The translations under genes were made by a program, and so were the position numbers. A stretch of DNA of 64,000 nucleotides from Candidatus Pantoea formicae (GTDB lineage Bacteria; Pseudomonadota; Gammaproteobacteria; Enterobacterales; Enterobacteriaceae): assembly GCF_011752625.1 (NCBI RefSeq), contig NZ_VWXD01000002.1, positions 496,001-560,000 of the forward strand. Direction: 5' to 3'. The notes under the pieces are model-generated. The model saw only the letters and a list, made by a program, of their open reading frames with translations. It did no database searches and was not told the DNA's origin. Positions 31,205-39,958 of this stretch are shown here, piece after piece; position 1 is the first letter of the stretch, and each line of letters starts with the position of its first letter.

Positions 31205-32221
31205 TCATAAGAACATCAGGAAGTAGAGCAGGAATACGTTTACCACCAACAGTAGCACACCGGTTGGCACCTGAGCCTTGATCACCGCATTGCGGTCCGG
31301 CAGCTCCAATAAGCGGGCAGGTACGATATTGAAGTTAGCGGCCATCGGCGTCATTAAGGTGCCGCAATAGCCAGAGAACATGCCGATCGCCGCCATCACT
31401 GCAGGATTGCCGCCGTGTTGCAGCACCAGAATCGGGATGCCGATACCCGCTGTGACAATCGGGAAAGCGGCAAACGCATTCCCCATCACCATGGTTAACA
31501 GCGCCATGCCAATCGCATACACCGCAACCGCAATCAGTCGATTGTCCACTGCCAGATATTGCTCTGTGAGATGGGAAATCGCAGTGCCGACACCCGCGCT
31601 GGTGAACAGCAGGCCAAGCGTGGCAAGGATTTGTGGCAGGATAAAGGCCCAGCCCACCGCATCAAGCAAGCGGCGCGTTTCCTGAATCGATTGCAGCGGT
31701 TTTTCATGCGTGAATTTCAGCGCAATCACCCAACCCAACACGCAGCCCACCATCATCGAGAACAGCGTCACTAAGGTGGAGTGGTTACCCGGACCAAACA
31801 CCGCATCCTGCAAACCGGGAATATTGTTGAACGCCAGTACGCCAATCACCGTGACCACAGGAATCGCCAGCGCAGGCAGGAACAACTTATTACGCAAGCG
31901 CTTAGCGCTCTCCTGTTTCTGCTCGTCGCTGCGTTGGTGATAGCGCCCCAAACGCACGCCACCGAAACCGGCAATTAGTGCCATTAACACCACGGCCACG
32001 CCGACACCAATGTGCAACCAACGCTTGCCGAGTGCCGCATCACCTGCCCACTGCCCCATTAGTTGATAAGCGCCATCGCCAAGCAGGAAAATCAGACCAT
32101 ACAACGCCCAGAACAGACCGGTGGTGAAGCGGCGTGGGTTGGCGCTGTCACGCCAGGAGAGCACGGCAACGATCAGCAGGATGACGCCTGCCAGCCACAT
32201 CAAATATTGTTGCTGGAACAT
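31205..32221 (-). CDS. DUF979 family membrane protein
   Basis: 338-aa polytopic inner-membrane protein with about nine to ten hydrophobic helices. Function not established; I recognise the DUF979 pattern ([33 protein letters not shown] near the C-terminus). It overlaps the DUF969 gene by one base (TAATG) and precedes pcp by 7 bp. DUF969 and DUF979 usually occur together, often with pcp. A two-part permease for peptides or oxoproline is a fair inference. Confidence 0.85.
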   Translation of the reverse strand: MFQQQYLMWLAGVILLIVAVLSWRDSANPRRFTTGLFWALYGLIFLLGDGAYQLMGQWAGDAALGKRWLHIGVGVAVVLMALIAGFGGVRLGRYHQRSDEQKQESAKRLRNKLFLPALAIPVVTVIGVLAFNNIPGLQDAVFGPGNHSTLVTLFSMMVGCVLGWVIALKFTHEKPLQSIQETRRLLDAVGWAFILPQILATLGLLFTSAGVGTAISHLTEQYLAVDNRLIAVAVYAIGMALLTMVMGNAFAAFPIVTAGIGIPILVLQHGGNPAVMAAIGMFSGYCGTLMTPMAANFNIVPARLLELPDRNAVIKAQVPTGVLLLVVNVFLLYFLMFL

Positions 32222-32949
32222 TACTTCCCTCCTTTGGCATTCAGCGCTTGTTGGTTCAGTGCGCCTAATTCTCGCGACAGCTGACGATCAAGGCGCACTA
32301 AGCGTGCCGAGTGGATCAGGAAAGCACAGAGCGCGGTAGGAATGCCCCATAAAGCGATATGCAGCGGTTCGGTGCTGATGCCTGCCGACTCTTGCATAAA
32401 GTTGTGCATGAAGATAATGGCGCCGAACGCAACGAAGATATCTTCTCCAAAAAACAGGCCAACATTATCGGTGGCAGCCGACATGGCGCGCAGGCGATAG
32501 CGGACCTCTTCCGGCACCTCGCCATAGCGGTTTTCTGTCGCCCCTTCGGCCATAGGCGCGAGCAGCGGACGCACCATCTGCGGGTGCCCGCCCAGGCTGG
32601 TTAACCCGAGTGCGGCCGTGATTTCACGCACGAACAGATAGACGATTAACAAACGGCCCGCCGTTGCAGTCTTGATTTGGGCAATCCAGGTTTGCGCACG
32701 CTCTTTTAAACCGTGACGTTCCAGCAAGCCAATAACCGCCAATGGCAGCAGCAGAATCAGCGGTAAGTTGCGCGTATTCAGGAAGCCTGAACCCAACTTT
32801 TCTAAAATGTCCGCCAACGGCAGGTGTGCCGCCAGCCCGGTGACAAAACCGGCAACAATCACCACCAGCACCGGGTTAAAGCGCAATACAAATCCCAATA
32901 CGATGGTGGCAATGCCGAGTAACGGCCAGAGATTGACCACATGATCCAT
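32221..32949 (-). CDS. DUF969 family membrane protein
   Basis: 242-aa polytopic membrane protein. The start is MDHVVNLWPLLGI, preceded by AGGGGAAACAA. The longer frame adds 48 residues of non-hydrophobic translation across the intergenic terminator and is rejected. Segments such as LNTRNLPLILLLPLAVIGLLERHGL and ALGLTSLGGHPQMVRPLLAPM are typical of DUF969. It is coupled to DUF979. Function unknown; likely the partner half of a transporter. Confidence 0.85.
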   Translation of the reverse strand: MDHVVNLWPLLGIATIVLGFVLRFNPVLVVIVAGFVTGLAAHLPLADILEKLGSGFLNTRNLPLILLLPLAVIGLLERHGLKERAQTWIAQIKTATAGRLLIVYLFVREITAALGLTSLGGHPQMVRPLLAPMAEGATENRYGEVPEEVRYRLRAMSAATDNVGLFFGEDIFVAFGAIIFMHNFMQESAGISTEPLHIALWGIPTALCAFLIHSARLVRLDRQLSRELGALNQQALNAKGGK

Positions 32950-32965
32950 TTGTTTCCCCTCATCA

Positions 32966-32994
32966 GAAATAAAAAGCCCGGCAGGTTGCCGGGC
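32966..32994 (-). terminator. Terminator after pxpA
   Basis: On the minus strand GCCCGGC-AACCT-GCCGGGC is followed by TTTTTATTT. It separates pxpBCA from DUF969-DUF979-pcp, so the downstream block needs partial read-through or its own promoter. Confidence 0.85.
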
Positions 32995-33007
32995 GGCTGA
33001 CTTATCG

Positions 33008-33745
33008 TTATGCGCTGGTGACAGCAATATGATGTGTTGTAAAAGCAGCACGCAGCGCACGGGCAAATTGCAGCGCGTGCGCGCCATCACCATGCAGACA
33101 GACGGTTTCCGCGTTGACCTTCACCCATTCGCCGCTGATGCTTTGCACCTGGCGTTGCTGCACCATGGCAAGGGTCTGTGCCAGCGCCCGATCGGCTTCT
33201 TCAATCATCGCGCCCGGCTGGCTGCGTGGCACCAGTGCCCCACTCGCCAGATAGCCGCGATCGGCAAACACCTCTTCACGCGTGCGTAAGCCATGATGCG
33301 CAGCCGCCTTGATGGAGGCACTTCCCGCCAGGCCGACCAGAATCAATGCCGGATCGACCGCTTTGACGGCGCGGGCAATCGCATCTGCCAACGGCGCATC
33401 CGCCGCTGCCTGGTTGTAAAGCATGCCGTGCGGTTTGACGTGCACCAACCGCTCGCCTTCGCTTTCTGCGATGCTCTTCAAGGCACCAATCTGATAAATC
33501 ATCTGCGCGTAGACGGTTTCCGACGGCAGTTGCATCGCGGTACGTCCGAAGTTCTCCCGATCGGGGAAACTGGGATGCGCACCAATCGCCACGCCACTGG
33601 CCTTGGCCCAGCGCACCGATTGCAACATGGTTTCCGCATCACCCGCGTGAAAACCGCAGGCGATGTTGGCCGAACTCACCAGCGTCAGCAGTTCCTGATC
33701 GCTGGCGCTGCCTTCGCCGAGATCGGCGTTAAGATCAATTTTCAT
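33008..33745 (-). CDS. pxpA: 5-oxoprolinase subunit A PxpA (LamB/YcsF family)
   Basis: With PxpBC, hydrolyses 5-oxoproline to glutamate using ATP. The 245-aa product starts at [12 protein letters not shown]. Upstream codons in frame overlap pxpC and have no family match. Family signatures are [29 protein letters not shown] and [11 protein letters not shown], with metal/catalytic Asp and His. It overlaps pxpC by 11 bp. Confidence 0.96.
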   Translation of the reverse strand: MKIDLNADLGEGSASDQELLTLVSSANIACGFHAGDAETMLQSVRWAKASGVAIGAHPSFPDRENFGRTAMQLPSETVYAQMIYQIGALKSIAESEGERLVHVKPHGMLYNQAAADAPLADAIARAVKAVDPALILVGLAGSASIKAAAHHGLRTREEVFADRGYLASGALVPRSQPGAMIEEADRALAQTLAMVQQRQVQSISGEWVKVNAETVCLHGDGAHALQFARALRAAFTTHHIAVTSA

Positions 33746-34667
33746 GTTCCAATCCCCAGGCGATTTGGTCGAGTGAGCGCTGCTGCTGCTTCCTGGCATC
33801 AAGTGCTTCTTCCAGCGTGCAGTGGATAAAGTGGATCGGCTCACCGAGTCGAATTTGCGCCAGCTGGTACAAATCGGCTTCGATAATGCAGGCAATCCGC
33901 GGATAGCCCCCGGTGGTTTGCGCATCCGCCATCAACACAATCGGCTGCCCATTAGGCGGCACCTGCACCACACCGGGCACCAGCCCATGCGATAACAAAT
34001 CGCGGGTGGCTTTGCGATGCAATTGACGGCCCTGCAAGCGATAGCCCATACGGTTACTCTGTGGGCTGAGCTTCCACGGACTGCGCCAGAAACCTTCCTG
34101 CGCTTCACGGGTAAATTCACTGTATTCCGGGCCAGGAAGCGCACGAATTCGATTGCCCCACAGTAACTGACGGACACCGGCTTTGCCTTTAAAGGTCCGC
34201 GTGGCTTTACCCAAGGGTATCTTATCGCCATCCTGCAATTTACGTCCCTGCCAGCCCCCGAAGGCCGCTTTGAGATCGGTACTGTGCGAGCCCAGCATGT
34301 CATCAATAGCAAAGCCACCGTTCACAGCCAGATAGCTACGCATCCCGCGCGTTGGCATGCCTAATGACAGCACCTGCCCTTTTTTCACCGGCAGACGCCA
34401 GCCTGTCCACACTGGTTTGCCATCAAGTTCGGCATTACATCCCGCACCGGTCAGCGCGAACCAGCCATCACGTTTAAATTCGGCTTTAAACTGGCCCAGC
34501 ACGATTTCCAGTACCGCGCTCTCATCTGGATTCCCCACCAGCATGTTGGCGGTACGCATTGAAGGCTGATCAAGCGCGCCACTGACACTGATGCCATATT
34601 GCCGCCAGCCGGTGCGCCCGGTGTCCTGAATCGACGTCATTAACCCAGCGCGAAGAATATTTAACAT
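33735..34667 (-). CDS. pxpC: 5-oxoprolinase subunit C PxpC (KipA-like)
   Basis: 310 aa, the E. coli YbgK length; biotin-dependent-carboxylase-like/KipA family. Characteristic segments are [20 protein letters not shown] at the N-terminus, [14 protein letters not shown], and [21 protein letters not shown]. It acts with PxpB, and both overlap each other (7 bp) and pxpA. No biotinyl domain is present. Confidence 0.96.
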   Translation of the reverse strand: MLNILRAGLMTSIQDTGRTGWRQYGISVSGALDQPSMRTANMLVGNPDESAVLEIVLGQFKAEFKRDGWFALTGAGCNAELDGKPVWTGWRLPVKKGQVLSLGMPTRGMRSYLAVNGGFAIDDMLGSHSTDLKAAFGGWQGRKLQDGDKIPLGKATRTFKGKAGVRQLLWGNRIRALPGPEYSEFTREAQEGFWRSPWKLSPQSNRMGYRLQGRQLHRKATRDLLSHGLVPGVVQVPPNGQPIVLMADAQTTGGYPRIACIIEADLYQLAQIRLGEPIHFIHCTLEEALDARKQQQRSLDQIAWGLEHEN

Positions 34668-35317
34668 ACGCCCTCCTTTTGCGGCACAAAGCGCACGCTA
34701 TCGCCGGGACGCAGTAAAGTGGGCGGTTGCTGCAGTGGGTCGAACAAGCTGAGTGGCGTATGGCCAATTAACTGCCAACCGCCCGGCGCGGCCAGCGGAT
34801 AGATGCCGGTTTGGCTGCCACCAATTCCCACGGATCCGCCAGGCACGATCACCCGAGGTTCGGCACGGCGCGGTGTATGCAGCCGTTCGTCCAATCCGCC
34901 CAAATAGGGGAAACCTGGCTGGAAGCCGATGAAATACACCACGTAGTCAATGCTACTGTGCAGTTCTACCACCTGTGTTGGCGTCATCGTCGCCCTGTCA
35001 GCCACCACCTGCAGATCGGGGCCGCCTGCCCCGCCGTACACCACAGGAATTTCAATCCGGCGTGATTCTGGTACCTGCTCTTCACTCTCTTCCCACCAGC
35101 GCTGTAAACGCTCGATGGCATCCAGTGCATTCAATTGTGGATCGCGTAGCAACAGCGTCAGGTTATTCATTCCCGGAATCACTTCCTGAATCTGCTCATG
35201 ATGCTGCAGGCGCTGGCACAATCCCCAGATGCGCTGCTGGCTGGAGAGGGAAACGGGGGGTTCCAGTTCCATGACCACCGCTCGCTCACCTAGCAGATAA
35301 CAACGTGCTCGTTGCAA
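34661..35317 (-). CDS. pxpB: 5-oxoprolinase subunit B PxpB (KipI-like)
   Basis: 218 aa, matching E. coli YbgJ from its second residue on ([20 protein letters not shown]). I choose a TTG start at 35317. AGGAGG (35324-35329) stands exactly 6 nt upstream, while the nearest in-frame ATG overlaps that ribosome site. Signatures are [37 protein letters not shown] and [16 protein letters not shown]. First gene of pxpBCA. Confidence 0.94.
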   Translation of the reverse strand: MQRARCYLLGERAVVMELEPPVSLSSQQRIWGLCQRLQHHEQIQEVIPGMNNLTLLLRDPQLNALDAIERLQRWWEESEEQVPESRRIEIPVVYGGAGGPDLQVVADRATMTPTQVVELHSSIDYVVYFIGFQPGFPYLGGLDERLHTPRRAEPRVIVPGGSVGIGGSQTGIYPLAAPGGWQLIGHTPLSLFDPLQQPPTLLRPGDSVRFVPQKEGVC

Positions 35318-35345
35318 AATCCACCTCCTGGTCATTGTCAAAACA

Positions 35346-35393
35346 CATAGCAAACGGGTTTCGCTATGCGAAAAGTCAATAAGTTATGCGAAA
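35346..35393. promoter_or_regulatory. Repeats upstream of pxpB, possible operator
   Basis: Perfect inverted repeat CATAGC (35346-35351) and GCTATG (35363-35368), plus direct repeats TATGCGAAA at 35365-35373 and 35385-35393 (20-bp spacing, two helical turns). They sit 29-76 bp upstream of the pxpB start. The binding protein is unknown. Confidence 0.4.
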
Positions 35394-35420
35394 GTGACAG
35401 AGGTGTGTCAACAGATTTGC

Positions 35421-35442
35421 GTCCTTAACGAGAGTTAAGGAC
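35421..35442. repeat. Perfect hairpin downstream of ybgI
   Basis: GTCCTTAAC-GAGA-GTTAAGGAC, a 9-bp perfect stem. It lies 16 bp past the ybgI stop. No T-run follows on either strand, so it is a weak terminator at best. Confidence 0.6.
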
Positions 35443-35457
35443 GTGAGAGGCGAGAAA

Positions 35458-36201
35458 TCAGGCGGGATTATCGATATCAATAAAAGTGACGTCGAGGCCG
35501 TAGCTCTGCGCCAGCCACTCCCCCAATGCTTTAATACCCGCTCGTTCTGTCGCATGGTGTCCGGCTGCGAAAAAATGCAGACCTTGCTCACGCGCGCTAT
35601 GGATGGTTTGTTCTGACACTTCGCCACTGATGAAGGCATCCACGCCGAAGGCCGCAGCGCTATCGATAAAGCCCTGACCACCCCCGCTGCACCAGGCCAC
35701 GCGTTTGATCAATGCCGGCGCATTATCGCCGCAATGCAGCGGAGTACGGCCAAGTCGTTCGGCGATTTTTGACGCCAGTGCTGCACCGCTCAGAGGTTCA
35801 GCCAGTTCGCCCCAAGGCACCAGCGGTTGAATCTCCCCTTTCACCTCAATATCAAACAGCTGAGCCAGTTGCGCATTGTTGCCCAGCTGCGGATGCGCAT
35901 CCAGCGGCAGGTGCCAGCCATACAGATTGATATCATTGATTAACAGGGTGCGCAGACGCTGACGCTTCATCCCTTTAATCAGCGGCGATTCGCTTTTCCA
36001 GAAGTAACCATGATGCACCAGGATGGCATCGGCGTTGCGCTTTACCGCTTCATCCAGCAGCGCCTGGCAGGCGGTGACACCCGTGATAAGGGTTTTCACT
36101 TCTGGACGACCCTCCACCTGCAAACCATTAGGGGCATAGTCGCTAAACGCGGCAGTGTTCAACTGCTGATTCACGATGTGTTCTAATTCGACATTCTTCA
36201 T
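35458..36201 (-). CDS. ybgI: NIF3-family dinuclear metal protein YbgI
   Basis: Toroid-forming metal-binding protein of 247 aa (E. coli 247). The metal-ligand histidines are in ILVHHGYFWKS and ALLNDINLYGWHLPLDAH-type (INLYGWHLPLDAHPQLG) segments, and at FFAAGHHATERAG. The enzymatic role is unsettled. E. coli dtpD (ybgH), which stands between ybgI and phrB, is absent here. The gene begins 19 bp from phrB's stop on the same strand, an operon-like spacing. Confidence 0.95.
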   Translation of the reverse strand: MKNVELEHIVNQQLNTAAFSDYAPNGLQVEGRPEVKTLITGVTACQALLDEAVKRNADAILVHHGYFWKSESPLIKGMKRQRLRTLLINDINLYGWHLPLDAHPQLGNNAQLAQLFDIEVKGEIQPLVPWGELAEPLSGAALASKIAERLGRTPLHCGDNAPALIKRVAWCSGGGQGFIDSAAAFGVDAFISGEVSEQTIHSAREQGLHFFAAGHHATERAGIKALGEWLAQSYGLDVTFIDIDNPA

Positions 36202-36219
36202 TCCGGCTCCCTGACCGCC

Positions 36220-37647
36220 TCAGGCCGCGCTGCGCGCGCGCTCAAAGGCGTCTAGTGTCTTTTTACGTGCGTCCTTATGTTCCACGATTGGCTCAGGATA
36301 ATCGAGTGTCTTGTTATTTTTCTTCGCCCAGACGTGTGGCTGGTGAATGTCGCTGTCCGGCACCGTTTTCAGCTCCGGCAGCCATTGGCGAATAAAATCG
36401 CCTTGCTTATCGAAGCGTTCGCCTTGGGTGGTAGGATTGAAAATACGGAAATACGGCGCAGCATCGGTCCCAGTTGATGCCGCCCACTGCCATCCACCAT
36501 TATTGGCGGCCAAGTCACCATCAATCAGCTGCTGCATAAAATAGCGCTCGCCGTCATGCCAGTCGATCAACAAATCTTTGACCAGAAAGCTGGCGGTGAT
36601 CATCCGCAGGCGATTGTGCATCCATCCCAGGTGATTTAACTGGCGCATCGCTGCATCGACAATCGGATAGCCGGTTTTACCTTGTTGCCAGGCGGTGAGA
36701 TGCTCGGCATTTTTTTGCCACTCAACGTTTTGCGTCCAGTCGATAAAGGGTTGGTGTTTGCACAACGCGGGGAACGCTACCATCAGATGGCGGTAGAACT
36801 CTCGCCAGATAAGCTCATTCAACCAGGTAAAGGCTTTGCCCTCGTTCAACGCATCGGGGTGCTCTTTGAGGACACGATGTAAACATTGACGCGGTGAAAG
36901 CACGCCAATCGCCAGATAAGGCGATAAACGGCTAGTGCCATCCAACGCGGGTAAATCCCGCACATCGGGATAGTGTTGCACCGATTGCTTACCAAAGTGC
37001 CGCAGTTGCTTGAGCGCCGCCTCTTCTCCGGCGGGAAACAGTGAGGCGTCAATTTCCTCCATCGGATAATCAAAGACGGGGATCTTTTTACCGGGGCTCA
37101 GCGGCGCCTCCGCGCGCGCTTGCGGTGCATGGTGGCATTCAGGCAATCCTTGATGTAGTCGTCTGACAAAAGCACGACTGAAAGGCGTAAAGACTTTGAA
37201 CATAGTATTGCTGCCGGTCTGTACGCTACCCGGCGGCAAGAGCAGGCTGTCATCAAAGCCTTGGCAAATCACGCCCTGGGCATCAAGGCGTTTTTCTGCC
37301 GCCGCATCGCGCTCACGCTCGTTAATTTCATATTGATAGTTGTAATAAAGCGCATCGACCTGATGCGTTTCACAAAATTCGGCAAGATATTCCACAGACG
37401 TCGTAAAGTCATCGCACTGGTGGTAATGCAGCCGGATACCGCGCTCCGCCAGGGTTTGCTGCAACTCACACAAATTTTGATAAATAAATGCGGCCTGTTT
37501 GGGTGCCATATGATGCTGCTGCCACTGCTTGGGGGTGGCGATAAACAGCGCCAGCACCGTGGCTTTGCCGTCGCGGCACGCGGCGGCAAGGGCTGTGTTA
37601 TCATTGATACGCAAGTCGTTGCGCAGCCAGACTAAATGGGTGGTCAT
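36220..37647 (-). CDS. phrB: Deoxyribodipyrimidine photolyase PhrB
   Basis: Light-driven repair of cyclobutane pyrimidine dimers with FAD and an antenna folate. The 475-aa product starts at MTTHLVWLRNDLRIND. The antenna domain is N-terminal. The FAD domain has GTSRLSPYLAIGVLSPRQ, WLNELIWREFYRH, MHNRLRMITASFLVKDLL and DGDLAANNGGWQWAASTGTD. It starts 4 bp after the DUF523-DUF1722 gene, so the two are one operon. Confidence 0.97.
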   Translation of the reverse strand: MTTHLVWLRNDLRINDNTALAAACRDGKATVLALFIATPKQWQQHHMAPKQAAFIYQNLCELQQTLAERGIRLHYHQCDDFTTSVEYLAEFCETHQVDALYYNYQYEINERERDAAAEKRLDAQGVICQGFDDSLLLPPGSVQTGSNTMFKVFTPFSRAFVRRLHQGLPECHHAPQARAEAPLSPGKKIPVFDYPMEEIDASLFPAGEEAALKQLRHFGKQSVQHYPDVRDLPALDGTSRLSPYLAIGVLSPRQCLHRVLKEHPDALNEGKAFTWLNELIWREFYRHLMVAFPALCKHQPFIDWTQNVEWQKNAEHLTAWQQGKTGYPIVDAAMRQLNHLGWMHNRLRMITASFLVKDLLIDWHDGERYFMQQLIDGDLAANNGGWQWAASTGTDAAPYFRIFNPTTQGERFDKQGDFIRQWLPELKTVPDSDIHQPHVWAKKNNKTLDYPEPIVEHKDARKKTLDAFERARSAA

Positions 37648-37651
37648 ATTA

Positions 37652-38608
37652 TTATTGTCCGTAGCGCAGGCGCAGCGCTTCTGGGTAGGGATCAAAGTAA
37701 CGTTGCTGCGCCAGCCACGGATGCGGGAATTCTGCCATGTAGTGTTTCAGCATGGTGATGGGCACCAGTAAGGGCTGTACGCCGGTACGGTAGCGGTCAA
37801 TCAACTGCGCCAGCTCCTGACGCTGCGGTGACGTCAGCTGAGGACGGAAATAGCCCTGAACGTGCATCAACACGTTGGTGTGGTTTCGACGTGACGCAGG
37901 ATGCGACATCAAATGCATCAGGCGAATTCTGTACTCATAGGCGTAATCGTCGAGCGAGTCCCACTGCTCCATCGCCGCCACAAAACGCCCCATCTCCCGA
38001 TACTCATCCTGCGCATGCGACAGCAGCAGCAATTTGTAGCGGCTGTGGAAAGCCATCAGCTTGTGGCGCGTTAACCCGCCACGCCACATTTCATTGAATT
38101 CATGTAACGCATAGACCCGACCCATGAAGTTTTCACGGATAGCGTCATCATGCAGGCGACCATCTTCTTCCAGCGGTAACCACGGCATTTCTTTCTGCAG
38201 GAATTCAGTGAAAATTCCGGTGCCGGCTTTACGGTTGTCGTTGGTTTCAGGTTTGTAGATGCGTACGCGTTCCAAACCACAGCTGGGCGATTTAGCACAG
38301 AGAATGTAGCCGCAAAGATGATGGAGGGATTTTACGCGCTCGGCGGACCAGCGCTGCATCTCATCCGTCACCTCCTGCCCCCCATCCTTACTGAAGCAAA
38401 GATGGATTTGATCGTCTGACTCTTTGACCAAACGCAGAGCTGGACGGGGCGTCGGTAAGCCAATGGCCATCTCCGGACAGACGGGTTCGAAGCGGATAAA
38501 AGGGGTCAACTCGTCAGTTGCAAAAGCGAAACGCTTGTGGCCACCGTCGAACCGGACCTTGTCTCCGAGCAGGCATGCACTGATGCCGACAGGAATTTTC
38601 TCGCTCAT
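37652..38608 (-). CDS. ybgA: DUF523-DUF1722 protein (YbgA with an added N-terminal domain)
   Basis: 318 aa starting at MSEKIPVGISACLLGDKVRFDGG, after GGAGG. Residues about 5-150 are DUF523, with conserved cysteines (SACLLG, EPVCPE, CAKSPSCG). Residues about 180-310 are DUF1722, which alone makes up the 169-aa E. coli YbgA (LMAFHSRYKLLLLSH, LMHVQGYFR). The two domains are often fused. Function is unproven; the constant pairing with phrB suggests a role in the light or DNA-damage response. It is first in the ybgA-phrB operon. Confidence 0.9.
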   Translation of the reverse strand: MSEKIPVGISACLLGDKVRFDGGHKRFAFATDELTPFIRFEPVCPEMAIGLPTPRPALRLVKESDDQIHLCFSKDGGQEVTDEMQRWSAERVKSLHHLCGYILCAKSPSCGLERVRIYKPETNDNRKAGTGIFTEFLQKEMPWLPLEEDGRLHDDAIRENFMGRVYALHEFNEMWRGGLTRHKLMAFHSRYKLLLLSHAQDEYREMGRFVAAMEQWDSLDDYAYEYRIRLMHLMSHPASRRNHTNVLMHVQGYFRPQLTSPQRQELAQLIDRYRTGVQPLLVPITMLKHYMAEFPHPWLAQQRYFDPYPEALRLRYGQ

Positions 38609-38610
38609 AC

Positions 38611-38640
38611 TTGTACAACCTCCAAAATCTTGTAGAGGTT
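38611..38640 (-). promoter_or_regulatory. Possible MerR-type operator ahead of ybgA-phrB
   Basis: AACCTC (38617-38622) and GAGGTT (38635-38640) form a perfect inverted repeat across 12 bp. Within the site TTGTACAA (38611-38618) and TTGTA (38630-38634) recur 19 bp apart. It lies directly before the ybgA start. TTGTACA resembles half-sites reported for MlrA/LitR-type MerR regulators, some of which control photolyase operons. No such regulator is encoded in this window. Confidence 0.4.
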
Positions 38641-38703
38641 TTAAGTGTAGCTGAAATGAGGGGCAATAACAGTGGGTGCATATCGGAGAACTGAAAATTT
38701 CAG

Positions 38704-38742
38704 ATAAAAAAACCCGGCGCTTCATCAGAAGCCACCGGGTTT
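38704..38742 (-). terminator. ybfA terminator
   Basis: AAACCCGG ... CCGGGTTT stem with a 17-nt loop. On the minus strand it is followed by TTTTTT. It lies about 20 bp past the ybfA stop. Confidence 0.75.
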
Positions 38743-38760
38743 AGTCGCGAGGCAAAAAAA

Positions 38761-38964
38761 TCACCAGTAAATGCCAGCAGCCGCTTCCGACTGCGCTAAC
38801 CAGACTGGCTTAGTGCTGGTTTTACACCAAATGCGGTGTAGGTAACTGTAGAAACGCGCACGATCCTCGCGCAACAGCATGACCGGCAGCGCGAGCAGGC
38901 CAACCAATATCACCAGCACTCGGCGCAACACGATTTTGTAAAGTGGATATGCCTGATACATCAT
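38761..38964 (-). CDS. ybfA: Small membrane protein YbfA (DUF2517)
   Basis: 67 aa (E. coli 68). The product has one hydrophobic segment (IVLRRVLVILVGLLALPVMLL) followed by the conserved DRARFYSYLHRIWCKTSTKPVW. GAGGAGG stands before the ATG. Function unknown. In E. coli this gene is the divergent neighbour of kdpFABCDE; here it faces kdpE directly. Confidence 0.93.
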   Translation of the reverse strand: MMYQAYPLYKIVLRRVLVILVGLLALPVMLLREDRARFYSYLHRIWCKTSTKPVWLAQSEAAAGIYW

Positions 38965-39206
38965 TGCCTCCTCGTGATAACTTTTGCGTTGAAATGTGAT
39001 CTGCCTCTGATATTACGCGGTGCTGTGTAATTTTACTACTCATCCGACCACTTATTTTGATCTTTTTTGCGCTTATCGGGCATATCTGAAAGTTAGTTAC
39101 ACAATTGTAAAATTAACGATGCGATAGCGTTACGAACATCAAGACGGACGCGATGCAAGATTCTTGATAAAGTGCCGTGTTAACTTTACCTGTGGCAGGA
39201 GTCAGC

Positions 39207-39881
39207 GTGACGACCATCTTGATTGTTGAAGATGAAAAAGAAATTCGCCGTTTCGTGCGCCTGGCGCTGGAGAGCGAAGGCCTGAAGATTGTGGAAGCAG
39301 AACAATTACAGCGCGGGCTGATTGAAGCCGCCACGCGTAAGCCGGATTTGGTCATTCTGGACCTCGGTCTTCCCGATGGTGATGGCAATGACTTTATTCG
39401 TGAAGTACGCCAGTGGAGCAGCATGCCGGTGATCGTGCTGTCGGCACGCAGTGATGAGCAGGACAAAATCGATGCACTGGATGCCGGTGCGGATGACTAT
39501 CTCACCAAACCCTTCGGCATTGGGGAATTGCTGGCACGTGTGCGCGTGGCCTTACGACGCCACCAAAGTAGCCAACCTGACCCGATCGTGAAATTTGGCG
39601 AAGTGAGTGTCGATTTGGCTGCACGGCGAGTGCTGCGTAACGAGCAGGAAATCCATCTGACCCCTACCGAATTTCGCCTGTTGAGTTTATTGCTGAACAA
39701 TGCGGGAAAAGTGCTGACGCAGCGTCAATTGCTGAATCAGGTCTGGGGACCGAATGCGGTGGAGCATAGCCATTATCTGCGTATCTACATGGGGCACTTG
39801 CGGCAAAAGCTGGAAACAAATCCCACCCAACCCAGCCATCTGCTGACCGAAACCGGCATTGGCTACCGCTTTATGCCATAA
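39207..39881 (+). CDS. kdpE: Orphan KdpE response regulator
   Basis: OmpR-family regulator that in E. coli activates the Kdp potassium pump genes. The 224-aa product starts at GTG 39207 with AGGAG 5 nt upstream. The receiver has Asp52 (LVILDLGLPDGDG), Glu8/Asp9 and a conserved Lys (YLTKPFG). The winged helix is intact, ending GPNAVEHSHYLRIYMGHLRQKLE...GIGYRF. It is full length, with no sign of decay. Its usual operon partners kdpFABC and the sensor kdpD are absent upstream, where only 242 bp separate it from ybfA. It may be driven by another kinase. Confidence 0.94.
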   Translation: MTTILIVEDEKEIRRFVRLALESEGLKIVEAEQLQRGLIEAATRKPDLVILDLGLPDGDGNDFIREVRQWSSMPVIVLSARSDEQDKIDALDAGADDYLTKPFGIGELLARVRVALRRHQSSQPDPIVKFGEVSVDLAARRVLRNEQEIHLTPTEFRLLSLLLNNAGKVLTQRQLLNQVWGPNAVEHSHYLRIYMGHLRQKLETNPTQPSHLLTETGIGYRFMP

Positions 39882-39908
39882 AAAAAGACCCATGTTTTCA
39901 CGTGGGTC
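39880..39908 (-). terminator. pgm terminator (also follows kdpE)
   Basis: GACCCACG-TGAAAA-CATGGGTC on the minus strand followed by seven T. It is about 50 bp past the pgm stop and touches the kdpE stop on the other strand. Confidence 0.8.
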
Positions 39909-39958
39909 GTTTCAGCAAACGCGTTTAAAAGGCGCACAGCAGCGCGCCTCAACGGTTA

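Noticed and set aside
39168..39206. kdpD 3' remnant (LTLPVAG-like codons) just before kdpE
   Set aside because: About ten codons could match a kinase C-terminus by chance, and the reading frame does not fit the usual kdpD-kdpE overlap.
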